A stretch of DNA of 64,000 nucleotides from an uncultured Pseudomonadota bacterium (GTDB lineage: Bacteria > Pseudomonadota > Gammaproteobacteria > Burkholderiales > SG8-39): the NCBI GenBank assembly GCA_903921325.1, contig CAIXPL010000008.1:62001-126000 (forward strand), written 5' to 3'. Shown in pieces: positions 16,859-26,123 of the stretch; the stretch's first letter is position 1; each line of letters opens with the position of its first letter. The translations under genes and the position numbers were made by a program. The notes under the pieces were generated by a model that searched no databases, had not been told where the DNA came from, and saw only the letters and a program-made list of their open reading frames with translations.

Positions 16859-18274
16859 ATGACCGCCACTTTTTTTGACGAAATGCATGCTGCCGACGGT
16901 TCGGTGCGTGCGCACTATCGTCAATTTGATCGCTGGCTCAGCACCACGTCACCGGCGCGGGTGGCGCAAAAACGCGCCGAAGCCGATCTGCTGTTCCGCC
17001 GCGCCGGCATCACGTTCGCTGTCTACGGGGAGGCGGCGGGCACCGAGCGCCTGATCCCCTTTGACATCATTCCGCGCATCATCCCGCATGAAGAATGGGT
17101 GATGCTCGAGCGCGGACTGAAGCAGCGGGTGCATGCCCTCAACCTGTTTCTGCATGATGTCTATCACGACCAGAACATTGTCGCCGCCGGCATCGTGCCG
17201 CAGGAAAAAATCACCGGCAATACCCAGTTCCGCGAACGCATGCGCGGAGTGAATGTGCCTGGTGGCATCTATGCCCATATCGCCGGTGTTGACATCGTGC
17301 GCGCCGGCGCCGGCCAGTACTACGTTTTAGAGGACAACCTGCGCGTGCCCTCGGGCGTGTCCTACATGATCGAAAACCGCAAGATGATGATGCGGGTGTT
17401 TCCCGAACTGTTTGCCCATGAGCGGGTGGCGCCAGTCGATCACTATCCTGATCTGCTGCTTGACAACCTGCGCGCCGTCGGCCCCGGCGGACAGGCCAAT
17501 CCGGTCGTGGTGGTACTCACCCCGGGCGCGCATAACTCGGCCTACTTCGAGCATTCATTCCTCGCCCAGCGGATGGGCGTCGAGCTGGTCGAGGGCCGCG
17601 ACCTGTTTGTAAAGGACTGCGTGGTTTATATGCATACCACGCGCGGCCCGCAGCGGGTCGATGTGATCTATCGCCGGATCGATGATGACTTTCTCGATCC
17701 GCTCGCGTTTCGTGCTGACTCGATGCTCGGTGTGCCCGGTCTGTTCGAAGCCTATCTGGCTGGCAATGTGACCCTCGCCAATGCGATCGGCACCGGCGTG
17801 GCCGATGACAAATCGATGTATATCCACGTGCCCGACATGATCCGGTTCTATCTGTCTGAAGAACCGATTCTGTCCAATGTGCCGACCTGGCAAACGAGTC
17901 GTCCCGATGATCTCGCGTATGTGCTCGATCATCTGGCCGAAGTGGTGGTGAAAGAAGTCCACGGTGCCGGCGGCTACGGCATGCTGATCGGGCCGGCCGC
18001 GAGCAAAGCCGAGCTGGAAGAATTCCGCGAGCGGCTCAAGGCCGATCCTGCGCGCTACATCGCGCAACCGACCCTCGCGCTGTCGACCTGTCCGACTTTT
18101 GCTGGTAATGACGTGGCCCCACGCCATATCGACCTGCGCCCGTTTGTGCTCTCAGGTCGCCACGTCACGATGGTGCCGGGTGGGTTGAGCCGAGTTGCCC
18201 TGCGCGAAGGCTCGCTGGTGGTGAACTCCTCGCAGGGCGGGGGCACCAAGGACACCTGGGTACTTGAGAGTTAA
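16859..18274 (+). CDS. Circularly permuted type 2 ATP-grasp protein
   Basis: 471 residues, the stand-alone ATP-grasp ligase of the alpha-E system (COG2308). Motifs seen include FTVYGE-like ITFAVYGEAAG, FDIIPRIIPHEEW, GVNVPGGIYAHIAG, LEDNLRVPSGVSYMIENR, the HGAGGYGM loop near residue 370, and RPFVLSGRHVTMVPGGLSRVA with SQGGGTKDTW at the C-terminus. ATP-grasp enzymes of this group are predicted to form amide or peptide bonds. An AGGAG at 16842-16846 precedes ATG by 12 bases; a GTG at 16847 sits on the ribosome site and is unlikely. The alpha-E gene follows after 3 bases. Peptide substrate unknown. Confidence 0.9.
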   Translation: MTATFFDEMHAADGSVRAHYRQFDRWLSTTSPARVAQKRAEADLLFRRAGITFAVYGEAAGTERLIPFDIIPRIIPHEEWVMLERGLKQRVHALNLFLHDVYHDQNIVAAGIVPQEKITGNTQFRERMRGVNVPGGIYAHIAGVDIVRAGAGQYYVLEDNLRVPSGVSYMIENRKMMMRVFPELFAHERVAPVDHYPDLLLDNLRAVGPGGQANPVVVVLTPGAHNSAYFEHSFLAQRMGVELVEGRDLFVKDCVVYMHTTRGPQRVDVIYRRIDDDFLDPLAFRADSMLGVPGLFEAYLAGNVTLANAIGTGVADDKSMYIHVPDMIRFYLSEEPILSNVPTWQTSRPDDLAYVLDHLAEVVVKEVHGAGGYGMLIGPAASKAELEEFRERLKADPARYIAQPTLALSTCPTFAGNDVAPRHIDLRPFVLSGRHVTMVPGGLSRVALREGSLVVNSSQGGGTKDTWVLES

Positions 18275-18277
18275 ACC

Positions 18278-19234
18278 ATGCTCAGCCGAACCGCAAGTGA
18301 ACTGTACTGGATGGCCCGTCATATAGAACGGGCCGAGAACACCGCGCGCATGCTCGACATCACCAGCCAATTGTCGTTGCTGCCCTATCGTCAGATGGAA
18401 CCGGGCCAGTCATGGGCCGAACCGTGGGCAATTCCGTTGATCACGACCGGGCTGGCAACGGATTACTACGCCCGCTACAGCGAGTTGTCCGCCGAGAGCG
18501 TGCTCAACTTTCTGGTAAGTGACCGCAGCAACCCGTCGTCCATCGCCGCCTGCATGAACGCGGCGCGTGAATCAGGGCGCGCCGTACGCGGCTCGATCAG
18601 TCAGGAGATGTACGAGGATCTGAATCTCACCTGGCTCGAATTGCAATCGCGCATGGAACGCATTCAGGCCGATGGCACCAGCGAGTTCTTCGACTGGGTA
18701 AAGCGACGCTCGCATCTGTTTCGTGGCGCCACCTTCGGCACGATGCTGCGCGATGAGGGCTACAGCTTCATTCGCCTGGGCACGTTCATGGAACGCGCCG
18801 ACAATACCGCGCGCATTGTCGATGTGAAGTACTACACCCTGTTGCCCAGCCTGGATGATGTGGGCGGGGCGGTCGACTACTATCAGTGGAGCGCCCTGCT
18901 GCGCAGCGTGTCGGCCTTCGAGGCTTATCGCAAGATCTATCGCGACACGATTACGCCGGTGCGCGTGGCCGAACTGCTGATTCTGCGCGATGACATGCCG
19001 CGGTCACTGCATGCCTGTATGAATGAGATCTACGACATTCTGAAGCGGCTGTGCGAAGCCGATTCGCTCGAACCCGAACGCCTGGCCGGCGAGATTCACG
19101 CCCAATTGCACTATGGCCGCACCGAGCAGATTTTCACCACCGGTCTGCACGAATATCTGATGGCCTTCCTCGATAAAACCAGTCAGCTCGGGCAGGAAAT
19201 CAACGATCACTTCCTCGTGCCTTCGCTCGGCTGA
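18278..19234 (+). CDS. Alpha-E domain protein (DUF403)
   Basis: 318-residue all-helical alpha-E protein (COG2307). The diagnostic start LSRTASELYWMARHIERAEN and an internal repeat-like FIRLGTFMERADNTARIVDV are clear. It begins 3 bases after the ATP-grasp gene and is certainly cotranscribed. Alpha-E proteins always accompany the permuted ATP-grasp enzyme; their role is unproven, possibly a scaffold or carrier for the peptide being made. Confidence 0.92.
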   Translation: MLSRTASELYWMARHIERAENTARMLDITSQLSLLPYRQMEPGQSWAEPWAIPLITTGLATDYYARYSELSAESVLNFLVSDRSNPSSIAACMNAARESGRAVRGSISQEMYEDLNLTWLELQSRMERIQADGTSEFFDWVKRRSHLFRGATFGTMLRDEGYSFIRLGTFMERADNTARIVDVKYYTLLPSLDDVGGAVDYYQWSALLRSVSAFEAYRKIYRDTITPVRVAELLILRDDMPRSLHACMNEIYDILKRLCEADSLEPERLAGEIHAQLHYGRTEQIFTTGLHEYLMAFLDKTSQLGQEINDHFLVPSLG

Positions 19235-19300
19235 GCGAGCGCACGAGCGCGCAGGCGCTCACCGGCGTCTGTCCACCCCTGACCCTGTCTGGAGCCCAGC

Positions 19301-22300
19301 GTGTCGATCCATGTCGCACTGAATCATGTCACTCACTACCACTACGATCGCGCCGTGATGCTCGGTCCGCAGGTGGTCCGTCTGCGCCCCGCCCCACACA
19401 CCCGGACACGGGTGCTCTCCTACTCGATGCGGGCCGAACCGGTAAAGCAGTTCGTCAACTGGCAGCAAGACCCGCAGTCGAACTATCAGGCTCGGATTGT
19501 CTTCCCCGAGCGCACCCGCGAACTGCGCGTCGAGATCGATCTGGTGGTCGAAATGGCGGTATTCAATCCGTTCGACTTCTTTCTTGAGCCGCAGGCCGAG
19601 CATTACCCATTTGACTATGACAGCGCGCAACAGCGCGAACTCGCCCCCTATCTTGAGCGTCTGCCGCTGACACCGCGTTTTGCCACTTATCTGGCGGCCA
19701 TCCCGCGCACACGGCGCCGGATGCTCGACATGCTCGTGGAGATCAATCAGCAAGTGCAGCAGGACGTGAATTATCTGATTCGACCCGAGCCAGGCGTGCA
19801 GACACCGGAAGAAACCCTGGAGCTCGCACGCGGCTCGTGCCGCGATTCGGCCTGGCTGATGGTGCAACTGGCGCGCCACCTGGGTCTTGCCGCTCGATTT
19901 GCGTCGGGGTATCTGATTCAACTCACGCCCGATGTGAAATCACTCGACGGCCCATCGGGCCCGACGACCGATTTCACGGACTTGCACGCGTGGTGCGAGA
20001 TCTTTCTGCCCGGGGCCGGCTGGATCGGCTTTGACCCCACTTCGGGGCTGCTCGCCGGCGAAGGGCATATCCCGCTCGCCTGCACCCCTGACCCTTCTTC
20101 GGCCGCGCCGATCGAAGGCGCACTGGAACCCTGCGAGGTCGAGTTCTCGCACCACATGAAAGTCGAGCGGATTGCCGAAACCCCGCGCGTCACGCTGCCC
20201 TACAGCGACGCGCAGTGGCAGGCCATCGATCGACTCGGGCGCAAGGTCGATGAAGACCTCGATAGCCTCGATGTACGTCTGACCCAGGGCGGCGAACCGA
20301 CATTTGTGTCGGTGGATGATCGCAATGGCGCCGAATGGAACACCGAAGCGCTGGGCAAAGGTAAGCGCGAGCGCGCCGAAGACCTGATGAGCCGCCTGCG
20401 CGCCCACTACGCGCCCAAGGGGCTGCTGCACCACGGCCAGGGCAAGTGGTACCCCGGCGAGCAGTTGCCGCGCTGGTCGCTCAATCTCTACTGGCGCACC
20501 GATGGTGAACCGATCTGGCATAACCCCGCGCTGATTGCCGATGAGGCTGGCGATGAACTGCTCGATGAGGGCACCGGCGCAGCGTTTCTGAGCGCTCTGG
20601 CAACCCGCCTTGGGGTGAGTCCGGGCTTTGTCTTTGAGGCCTTCGAGGACGCCTGGTATTACTTGTGGCGCGAACGCAAGCTGCCGATCAATGTCGACCC
20701 GTTTGATTCGCGCCTGTCGGATCCCCAGGAGCGCGAACGCTTGCGTCGCGTCTTCATGCGTGGTCTGGATCGCGTTGCTGGTCAGGTGTTGCCGATCGCA
20801 CGCTCAAGCACCGACCCATCGCGCTGGGTGAGCGGTCCGTGGTTTCTGCGCGAGCAGCGCTGCTACCTGCTGCCGGGCGATTCGCCGCTCGGCTATCGCC
20901 TGCCGATCGACTCGCAGCCCTGGGTCGAGGACTCCGATTACCCGTGGATCCATCCGGCTGACCCCAGCGACGAGAAGGCGCCGTTGCCACCCTACCGGCG
21001 CGTCGGACAGACCGCACCCCTGCCGCCAGGAACCGACACCCGGGCAGCGCAGTTCACCCAGCCAGCCGGTGCCGATAACCCCTCATTGCACTGGCGCAGC
21101 ACGCGCGCGGTCGATGCACGGCCGGTCCTCTTTGAGTCGGCCGGCTGGATCACCCGCACCGCGCTGTGTGCCGAAGTGCGTAACGGCATTCTGCATGTGT
21201 TCATGCCACCTCTTGCCACCCTGGAGGACTACCTTGCGCTGGTAAGTACCGTCGAATCGGTGGCCACCGAGATGAAGATCACGCTGCGTCTTGAGGGCTA
21301 TGAACCGCCCCGCGATCCACGGTTGCAAATACTGAGGGTGACCCCGGACCCCGGCGTGATTGAAGTCAATGTGCAACCCGCCGCCCACTGGGACGAGCTG
21401 ATCGCCAACACCCAGTTTCTCTATGAAACGGCGCACCAAACGCGCCTGACCAGCGAGAAGTTCATGCTCGACGGTCGCCATACCGGAACGGGGGGCGGCA
21501 ATCATGTGGTGTTCGGTGCCGCAACACCGGCCGATTCACCCTTTCTGCGCCGGCCGGATCTGCTGGCGAGCCTGATCGCCTATTGGCACAACCATCCGTC
21601 GTTGTCCTACCTGTTCTCGGGCCTGTTCATTGGCCCGACCAGTCAGGCACCGCGCATTGACGAAGCACGTCATGAAACCGTCTATGAGATGGAGATCGCC
21701 CTGAATGCGATTGCGCAGAAGCGTGGCAGCGAAGCCCCGCCGTGGTTTACCGACCGCACGCTGCGCAACCTGCTGGTTGATGTCACCGGCAATACGCATC
21801 GAGCCGAATTCTGTATCGACAAACTCTACTCCCCTGACGGTTCGACCGGGCGCCTGGGACTGCTCGAGATGCGCGGCTTTGAAATGCCCCCGCATGCGCG
21901 CATGAGCCTGGCCCAGCAGCTATTGATCCGCGCCCTGATTGCGCGCTTCTGGCAGCAGCCCTATCGTCCGGCGCGCCTGCAACCCTGGGGCACCGAGCTG
22001 CATGATCGCTTCATGCTGCCGTGGTTTGTCTGGCGCGATTTCACCGATGTGCTCGATGAGTTGCGCACCACTGGCTACACGCTCGACCCGGCGTGGTTTG
22101 CACCGCATCTGGAATTTCGCTTTCCGATGGTGGGCGACTATGCGATGGAAGGCGCCCATCTGGAATTGCGCATGGCGCTCGAACCCTGGCATGTCATGGG
22201 TGAAGAAGGCGCCGCCGGCGGCACGGTACGCTTTGTCGATTCGTCGCTTGAGCGTCTGCAGGTACTGGCAACCGGCTGGATCGACGGCCGTCACAAACTC

Positions 22301-22678
22301 ACCTGCAATGGCCGGGTGGTGCCACTGACCGCCACCGGCCACACCGGCGAATTCGTCGCCGGGGTGCGCTATCGGGCATGGGCAGCCAGTTCAAGCCTTC
22401 ATCCGGGGATTGCACCGCATTCGCCGCTCACATTTGATTTATTTGACACATGGATGGAACGTTCGCTCGGCGGCTGCCAGTATCATGTGGCTCATCCGGG
22501 CGGGCGCAATTATGTGACCTTCCCGGTAAACGCTTATGAAGCCGAGGCTCGACGTCTGGCACGTTTCTATCGATTTGGCCATACACCTGGCACCATGTTG
22601 GTGCGCGACGAGCCCCGAAATCCGGCGTATCCATTCACCCTCGACCTGAGGCGCACGGGCGACCCGCTGGATGCATGA
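19301..22678 (+). CDS. Transglutaminase-like / DUF2126 two-domain protein
   Basis: 1125 residues. Residues 1-290 are a bacterial transglutaminase N-domain and core, with catalytic Cys in ARGSCRDSAW, His in DLHAWCE and Asp in GFDPTSGLLAGEG. The rest is DUF2126, with RLTQGGEPTFVS, HGQGKWYPGEQLPRW, GRHTGTGGGNHVVFG and LLEMRGFEMPPHARMSLAQQ. Comparative genomics has linked DUF2126 to amide-ligase-type chemistry (recalled, not checked). GTG 19301 is used. It overlaps the next gene by 4 bases. In the operon it would cleave or crosslink the peptide product of the ATP-grasp enzymes. Confidence 0.92.
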   Translation: MSIHVALNHVTHYHYDRAVMLGPQVVRLRPAPHTRTRVLSYSMRAEPVKQFVNWQQDPQSNYQARIVFPERTRELRVEIDLVVEMAVFNPFDFFLEPQAEHYPFDYDSAQQRELAPYLERLPLTPRFATYLAAIPRTRRRMLDMLVEINQQVQQDVNYLIRPEPGVQTPEETLELARGSCRDSAWLMVQLARHLGLAARFASGYLIQLTPDVKSLDGPSGPTTDFTDLHAWCEIFLPGAGWIGFDPTSGLLAGEGHIPLACTPDPSSAAPIEGALEPCEVEFSHHMKVERIAETPRVTLPYSDAQWQAIDRLGRKVDEDLDSLDVRLTQGGEPTFVSVDDRNGAEWNTEALGKGKRERAEDLMSRLRAHYAPKGLLHHGQGKWYPGEQLPRWSLNLYWRTDGEPIWHNPALIADEAGDELLDEGTGAAFLSALATRLGVSPGFVFEAFEDAWYYLWRERKLPINVDPFDSRLSDPQERERLRRVFMRGLDRVAGQVLPIARSSTDPSRWVSGPWFLREQRCYLLPGDSPLGYRLPIDSQPWVEDSDYPWIHPADPSDEKAPLPPYRRVGQTAPLPPGTDTRAAQFTQPAGADNPSLHWRSTRAVDARPVLFESAGWITRTALCAEVRNGILHVFMPPLATLEDYLALVSTVESVATEMKITLRLEGYEPPRDPRLQILRVTPDPGVIEVNVQPAAHWDELIANTQFLYETAHQTRLTSEKFMLDGRHTGTGGGNHVVFGAATPADSPFLRRPDLLASLIAYWHNHPSLSYLFSGLFIGPTSQAPRIDEARHETVYEMEIALNAIAQKRGSEAPPWFTDRTLRNLLVDVTGNTHRAEFCIDKLYSPDGSTGRLGLLEMRGFEMPPHARMSLAQQLLIRALIARFWQQPYRPARLQPWGTELHDRFMLPWFVWRDFTDVLDELRTTGYTLDPAWFAPHLEFRFPMVGDYAMEGAHLELRMALEPWHVMGEEGAAGGTVRFVDSSLERLQVLATGWIDGRHKLTCNGRVVPLTATGHTGEFVAGVRYRAWAASSSLHPGIAPHSPLTFDLFDTWMERSLGGCQYHVAHPGGRNYVTFPVNAYEAEARRLARFYRFGHTPGTMLVRDEPRNPAYPFTLDLRRTGDPLDA

Positions 22679-25173
22679 GCTCTGATGGATCTTTGACACA
22701 GATTGCCGGGGGAGACATGTTTGCCAGCTACCCGGTAGCCAAAGCGCGCTTCGACGAATTGCTCGAAGACTCGTCGCGTCCGCGCGTCCATTGGCGCGGC
22801 CTGCACGCTGAACTGGTCGCCACCAATCCGCTGCAAATCCGTGATCGACTTGGTGCGGCCGAGCGTCAGATCCGGGAAATTGGCATTACTTACAACGTCT
22901 ACGCCGATCCAAAGGGCCATGACCGGCCGTGGGATCTGGACGTGCTGCCGATGATGATATCGGCCGAAGAGTGGGAGTCGATCGAGCAGGGCATCATCCA
23001 GCGGGCGCAGGTGCTCAATAGCATCCTCGCCGATCTGTACGGTCCCCAGGCATTGTTGCGCGAAGGGCATCTGCCGCCGCAACTGATCTACGGACATAGC
23101 GGATTTCACCGTCCGGCCCATGGCATGCAAGTGCCCGGTGGTATTTACCTGCACGCCTACGCCGCCGATCTGGCCCGCTCGCCGGACGGGCGCTGGTGGG
23201 TACTCGCCGACCGTACCCAGGCGCCCTCGGGCGCTGGCTATGCCCTGGAAAACCGGCTCATCGTGCAGCGGATTTTTCCGGAGTTGTTCCAGTCGCTGCG
23301 AGTGCCTCATCTGGCGCGCTTTTTTGCCGCCCTGCGCGAATCGCTGATGGGATTTGCGCCGCGCGGCGATGGCCCGCAGTTGACCGTGCTGCTCACCCCA
23401 GGGCCGTACAACGAAACCTATTTCGAGCATGCCTTCCTCGCCCGCTATCTGGGATTTCCGTTAGTCGAGGGGGGCGATCTGGTCGTGCGTGAAGGCCGCG
23501 TCTGGATGAAAACCATCGATGGCCTCAAGCGGGTTCACGCGGTCTTGCGCCGGCAGGATGACAGCTACTGCGACCCCCTCGAATTGCGCGCCGATTCGGC
23601 ACTTGGCGTTGCGGGCCTGCTCGATTGCGCGCGCCGCGGCACGGTACTGATCGCCAATGCACTGGGCTCAGGCGTGCTTGAATCGGGCTCTTTGCTCGGG
23701 TTTTTACCCGGTCTGTGCGAGCGTCTGCGCGGTGAGACACTGCGGCTACCCTCGATTGCCACCTGGTGGTGCGGCGAGAAGGCCGCACTTGAAGATGCGC
23801 TCGAGCGGATGGCCTCGCTCGTATTCAAACCGGCTGATCCAGCCGATCGCTTCGAATCGATCTTTGGGCAGGACCTCGATGCCGCAGGACGCGCGGCACT
23901 GCGTCAGCGCATCACGGCGCGACCGGAGCGCTTCGTGGCGCAGGAACTGGTGCGCGTATCACAGGCACCGGTGTTTACGCATGGCGGCTCGATTGGTGCG
24001 CGTGGCGTGGGTCTGCGCGTATTCGCAGTAGCGACCCAGTCAGGCTATGCGGTCATGCCCGGTGGTCTGACCCGCGTGGCCGGTGCGGCCGATGCACGGG
24101 TGGTGTCGATGCAGCGCGGCGGCGGCTCGAAAGACACCTGGATTTCATCAAGTGCGGCCGTTGACGCCTCGTTCAGCCTGCTCAGGCATACCGTCGGACC
24201 ACAGGATCTGGTGCGCGCCGGTGCTGGTATCACCTCGCGGGTAGCCGAAAACCTGTACTGGTTTGGTCGTTACAGCGAGCGTTGCGATGACACCGCGCGG
24301 CTGCTGCGCGTGGCCTTGAATCCGGCGCTGCATGAAGCCGAGGATGAGGGTAATGCGCTTGACCCGCTGCAGGCGCTGGCGCGTCGCTTCGGCCTGTTCG
24401 GTGATCGTGCGGACAGTCCGGCGTCGAGCCGCTTGCTACTCACCGCCGCCACCGCCGCTGACAATCCCTACGGACTGGCCGCCAATCTGCGCCAACTGGA
24501 GCGCGTGGCCTTCAATCTGCGCGACCGAATGTCAGCAGACAACTGGCGCACCATCAATCAGCTCACGCGTGACCCGCTGTTTGGCAAACCAGCCTCGTTG
24601 TCACAAGCGCTGACCGGATTGAACCGCATCATCACCAGTCTGATGACCCTGGCCGGATTTGCCCTCGATGGCATGACACGCGATAGCGGCTGGCGTCTGC
24701 TCTCACTGGGACGACGCATCGAGCGGCTGCTGTTTCAGTGCCTGGCCCTGCAATCAGCCCTCGACGAAGGGGTCGCCTCGGGCCTGAGCTGGTTGCTCGA
24801 GCTGGCCGATTCGGTGGTGACGTATCGCTCGCGCTACCTGTCGCGCCCGGAATGGCTGCCGGTGCTTGATCTGCTGGTGCGCGATGCGGCCAACCCGCGT
24901 GCGCTGGCGTTCCAGGCGCGTGGCATCCGCGACTTCCTCGGCAAGCTCGAAGATTCGTTTGGCCCTTGTGGTGCCAACGAGTTTGTAGCGGCGATGGCGG
25001 CTCTCGATGCGCTTGATCCCGAGGTCGACCTGCAACCTGAATCGGCGCAACTGCGCACCACGCTGGCGGCCCTGACCAGCGCCTGCTACCGGGTCAACGA
25101 GCGGCTGCTGGAGCGTTTTTTCAATCATGTGCAGAGCCACCACTGGGCCAGCATGGGACGTGCTCCGGCATGA
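22675..25173 (+). CDS. Circularly permuted ATP-grasp / alpha-E fusion protein
   Basis: 832 residues. Residues about 1-485 are a second permuted ATP-grasp unit (IGITYNVYADPKG, LDVLPMMISAEEWESIEQGI, GMQVPGGIYLHAYAADLARS, LADRTQAPSGAGYALENRLI, AVMPGGLTRVAG, QRGGGSKDTW). From about 508 an alpha-E domain follows (GITSRVAENLYWFGRYSERC). The separate genes at 16859 and 18278 have been joined here into one chain, so the cluster holds two ligase/alpha-E sets. It overlaps both neighbours by 4 bases. ATP-grasp signature residues look intact in both copies, so neither seems a dead duplicate. Confidence 0.92.
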   Translation: MSSDGSLTQIAGGDMFASYPVAKARFDELLEDSSRPRVHWRGLHAELVATNPLQIRDRLGAAERQIREIGITYNVYADPKGHDRPWDLDVLPMMISAEEWESIEQGIIQRAQVLNSILADLYGPQALLREGHLPPQLIYGHSGFHRPAHGMQVPGGIYLHAYAADLARSPDGRWWVLADRTQAPSGAGYALENRLIVQRIFPELFQSLRVPHLARFFAALRESLMGFAPRGDGPQLTVLLTPGPYNETYFEHAFLARYLGFPLVEGGDLVVREGRVWMKTIDGLKRVHAVLRRQDDSYCDPLELRADSALGVAGLLDCARRGTVLIANALGSGVLESGSLLGFLPGLCERLRGETLRLPSIATWWCGEKAALEDALERMASLVFKPADPADRFESIFGQDLDAAGRAALRQRITARPERFVAQELVRVSQAPVFTHGGSIGARGVGLRVFAVATQSGYAVMPGGLTRVAGAADARVVSMQRGGGSKDTWISSSAAVDASFSLLRHTVGPQDLVRAGAGITSRVAENLYWFGRYSERCDDTARLLRVALNPALHEAEDEGNALDPLQALARRFGLFGDRADSPASSRLLLTAATAADNPYGLAANLRQLERVAFNLRDRMSADNWRTINQLTRDPLFGKPASLSQALTGLNRIITSLMTLAGFALDGMTRDSGWRLLSLGRRIERLLFQCLALQSALDEGVASGLSWLLELADSVVTYRSRYLSRPEWLPVLDLLVRDAANPRALAFQARGIRDFLGKLEDSFGPCGANEFVAAMAALDALDPEVDLQPESAQLRTTLAALTSACYRVNERLLERFFNHVQSHHWASMGRAPA

Positions 25174-26123
25174 GCGAATCACCTGCAGCCGCACGATCGG
25201 TGCTGTATCGGGTCTGCCATGAGACCCTGTATCACTATGCCAATCCGGTCACCAATGCGCGCCAGCTTGCACACCTGCAACCACGCAGCACCGGGTGGCA
25301 GCGGGTGCTGCAGTCAGAGGTCAAGATCGACCCCGCACCGGGTGAGCTCGATGGCGATGAAGATTACTTTGGCAACCGGGTGCTGCGCTTTGCCATTGAC
25401 GGCGCACACGACAGCCTTGAGGTAATCGCCTGCAGCGAGGTCGAAGTGTTGCCGCATGCCCCGGCGCCGGACAGCGATTCGCCGGCGTGGCGCACCGCGC
25501 TAGCGGTCCCCACGGATTTTCATGCACCGGGCGCGCTCGACATCATGCAATACCGGGTGGGTTCCGCACAGGCACCCCTCATGAGTGAAGCCGGCGCCTA
25601 TGCCGCGCAGAGCTTCAACGGTAATCGCCCCTGGTTAGGTGCCCTCTATGAGCTGACCCGCCGGATGCGTGCCGATTTCAAGTACGACACCAAGGCCACT
25701 ACGGTGTTCACGCCGGTCGCCGATGTGCTCGCACGCCGCGCCGGTGTCTGCCAGGACTTCGCGCACCTGATGATCAGCGCACTGCGCTCCCTCGGTATGT
25801 CGGCGCGCTATGTCAGCGGCTATATCCGCAATGACCGTGCGAAGACCAGCGCCACGCCAGGTGCCACGCCGAGCGCCGCGTCCGGAACCGATCCGGCAAC
25901 CGAGGCTCTCACCGGTGCCGACGCCTCGCACGCCTGGGTCTCGGCCTATTGCCCCGGCCATGGCTGGGTCGATGTTGACCCGACCAACGGAAAAATTGCT
26001 GACACCGAGTTCATCACCGTGGCCTGGGGGCGCGATTTTTCCGATGTCACGCCCCTGCGCGGTGTCGTCCTCGGCGATGGCGGGCAAAAGCTCGAAGTGC
26101 GCGTCAGCGTCACTGCGATCTGA
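25170..26123 (+). CDS. Transglutaminase family protein
   Basis: 317 residues with the bacterial transglutaminase N-domain (VLYRVCHETLYHYANPVTNA) and core. Catalytic Cys lies in RRAGVCQDFAHLM, His in DASHAWVSAY and Asp in WVDVDPTNGK. An insert of about 30 Ala/Thr/Pro-rich residues (RAKTSATPGATPSAAS and after) separates the Cys and His motifs. It is the last gene of the ATP-grasp/alpha-E operon. The group probably acts as a peptidase or transpeptidase on the ligated peptide. It is convergent with pgi, overlapping its 3' end by 14 bases. Confidence 0.92.
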   Translation: MSESPAAARSVLYRVCHETLYHYANPVTNARQLAHLQPRSTGWQRVLQSEVKIDPAPGELDGDEDYFGNRVLRFAIDGAHDSLEVIACSEVEVLPHAPAPDSDSPAWRTALAVPTDFHAPGALDIMQYRVGSAQAPLMSEAGAYAAQSFNGNRPWLGALYELTRRMRADFKYDTKATTVFTPVADVLARRAGVCQDFAHLMISALRSLGMSARYVSGYIRNDRAKTSATPGATPSAASGTDPATEALTGADASHAWVSAYCPGHGWVDVDPTNGKIADTEFITVAWGRDFSDVTPLRGVVLGDGGQKLEVRVSVTAI

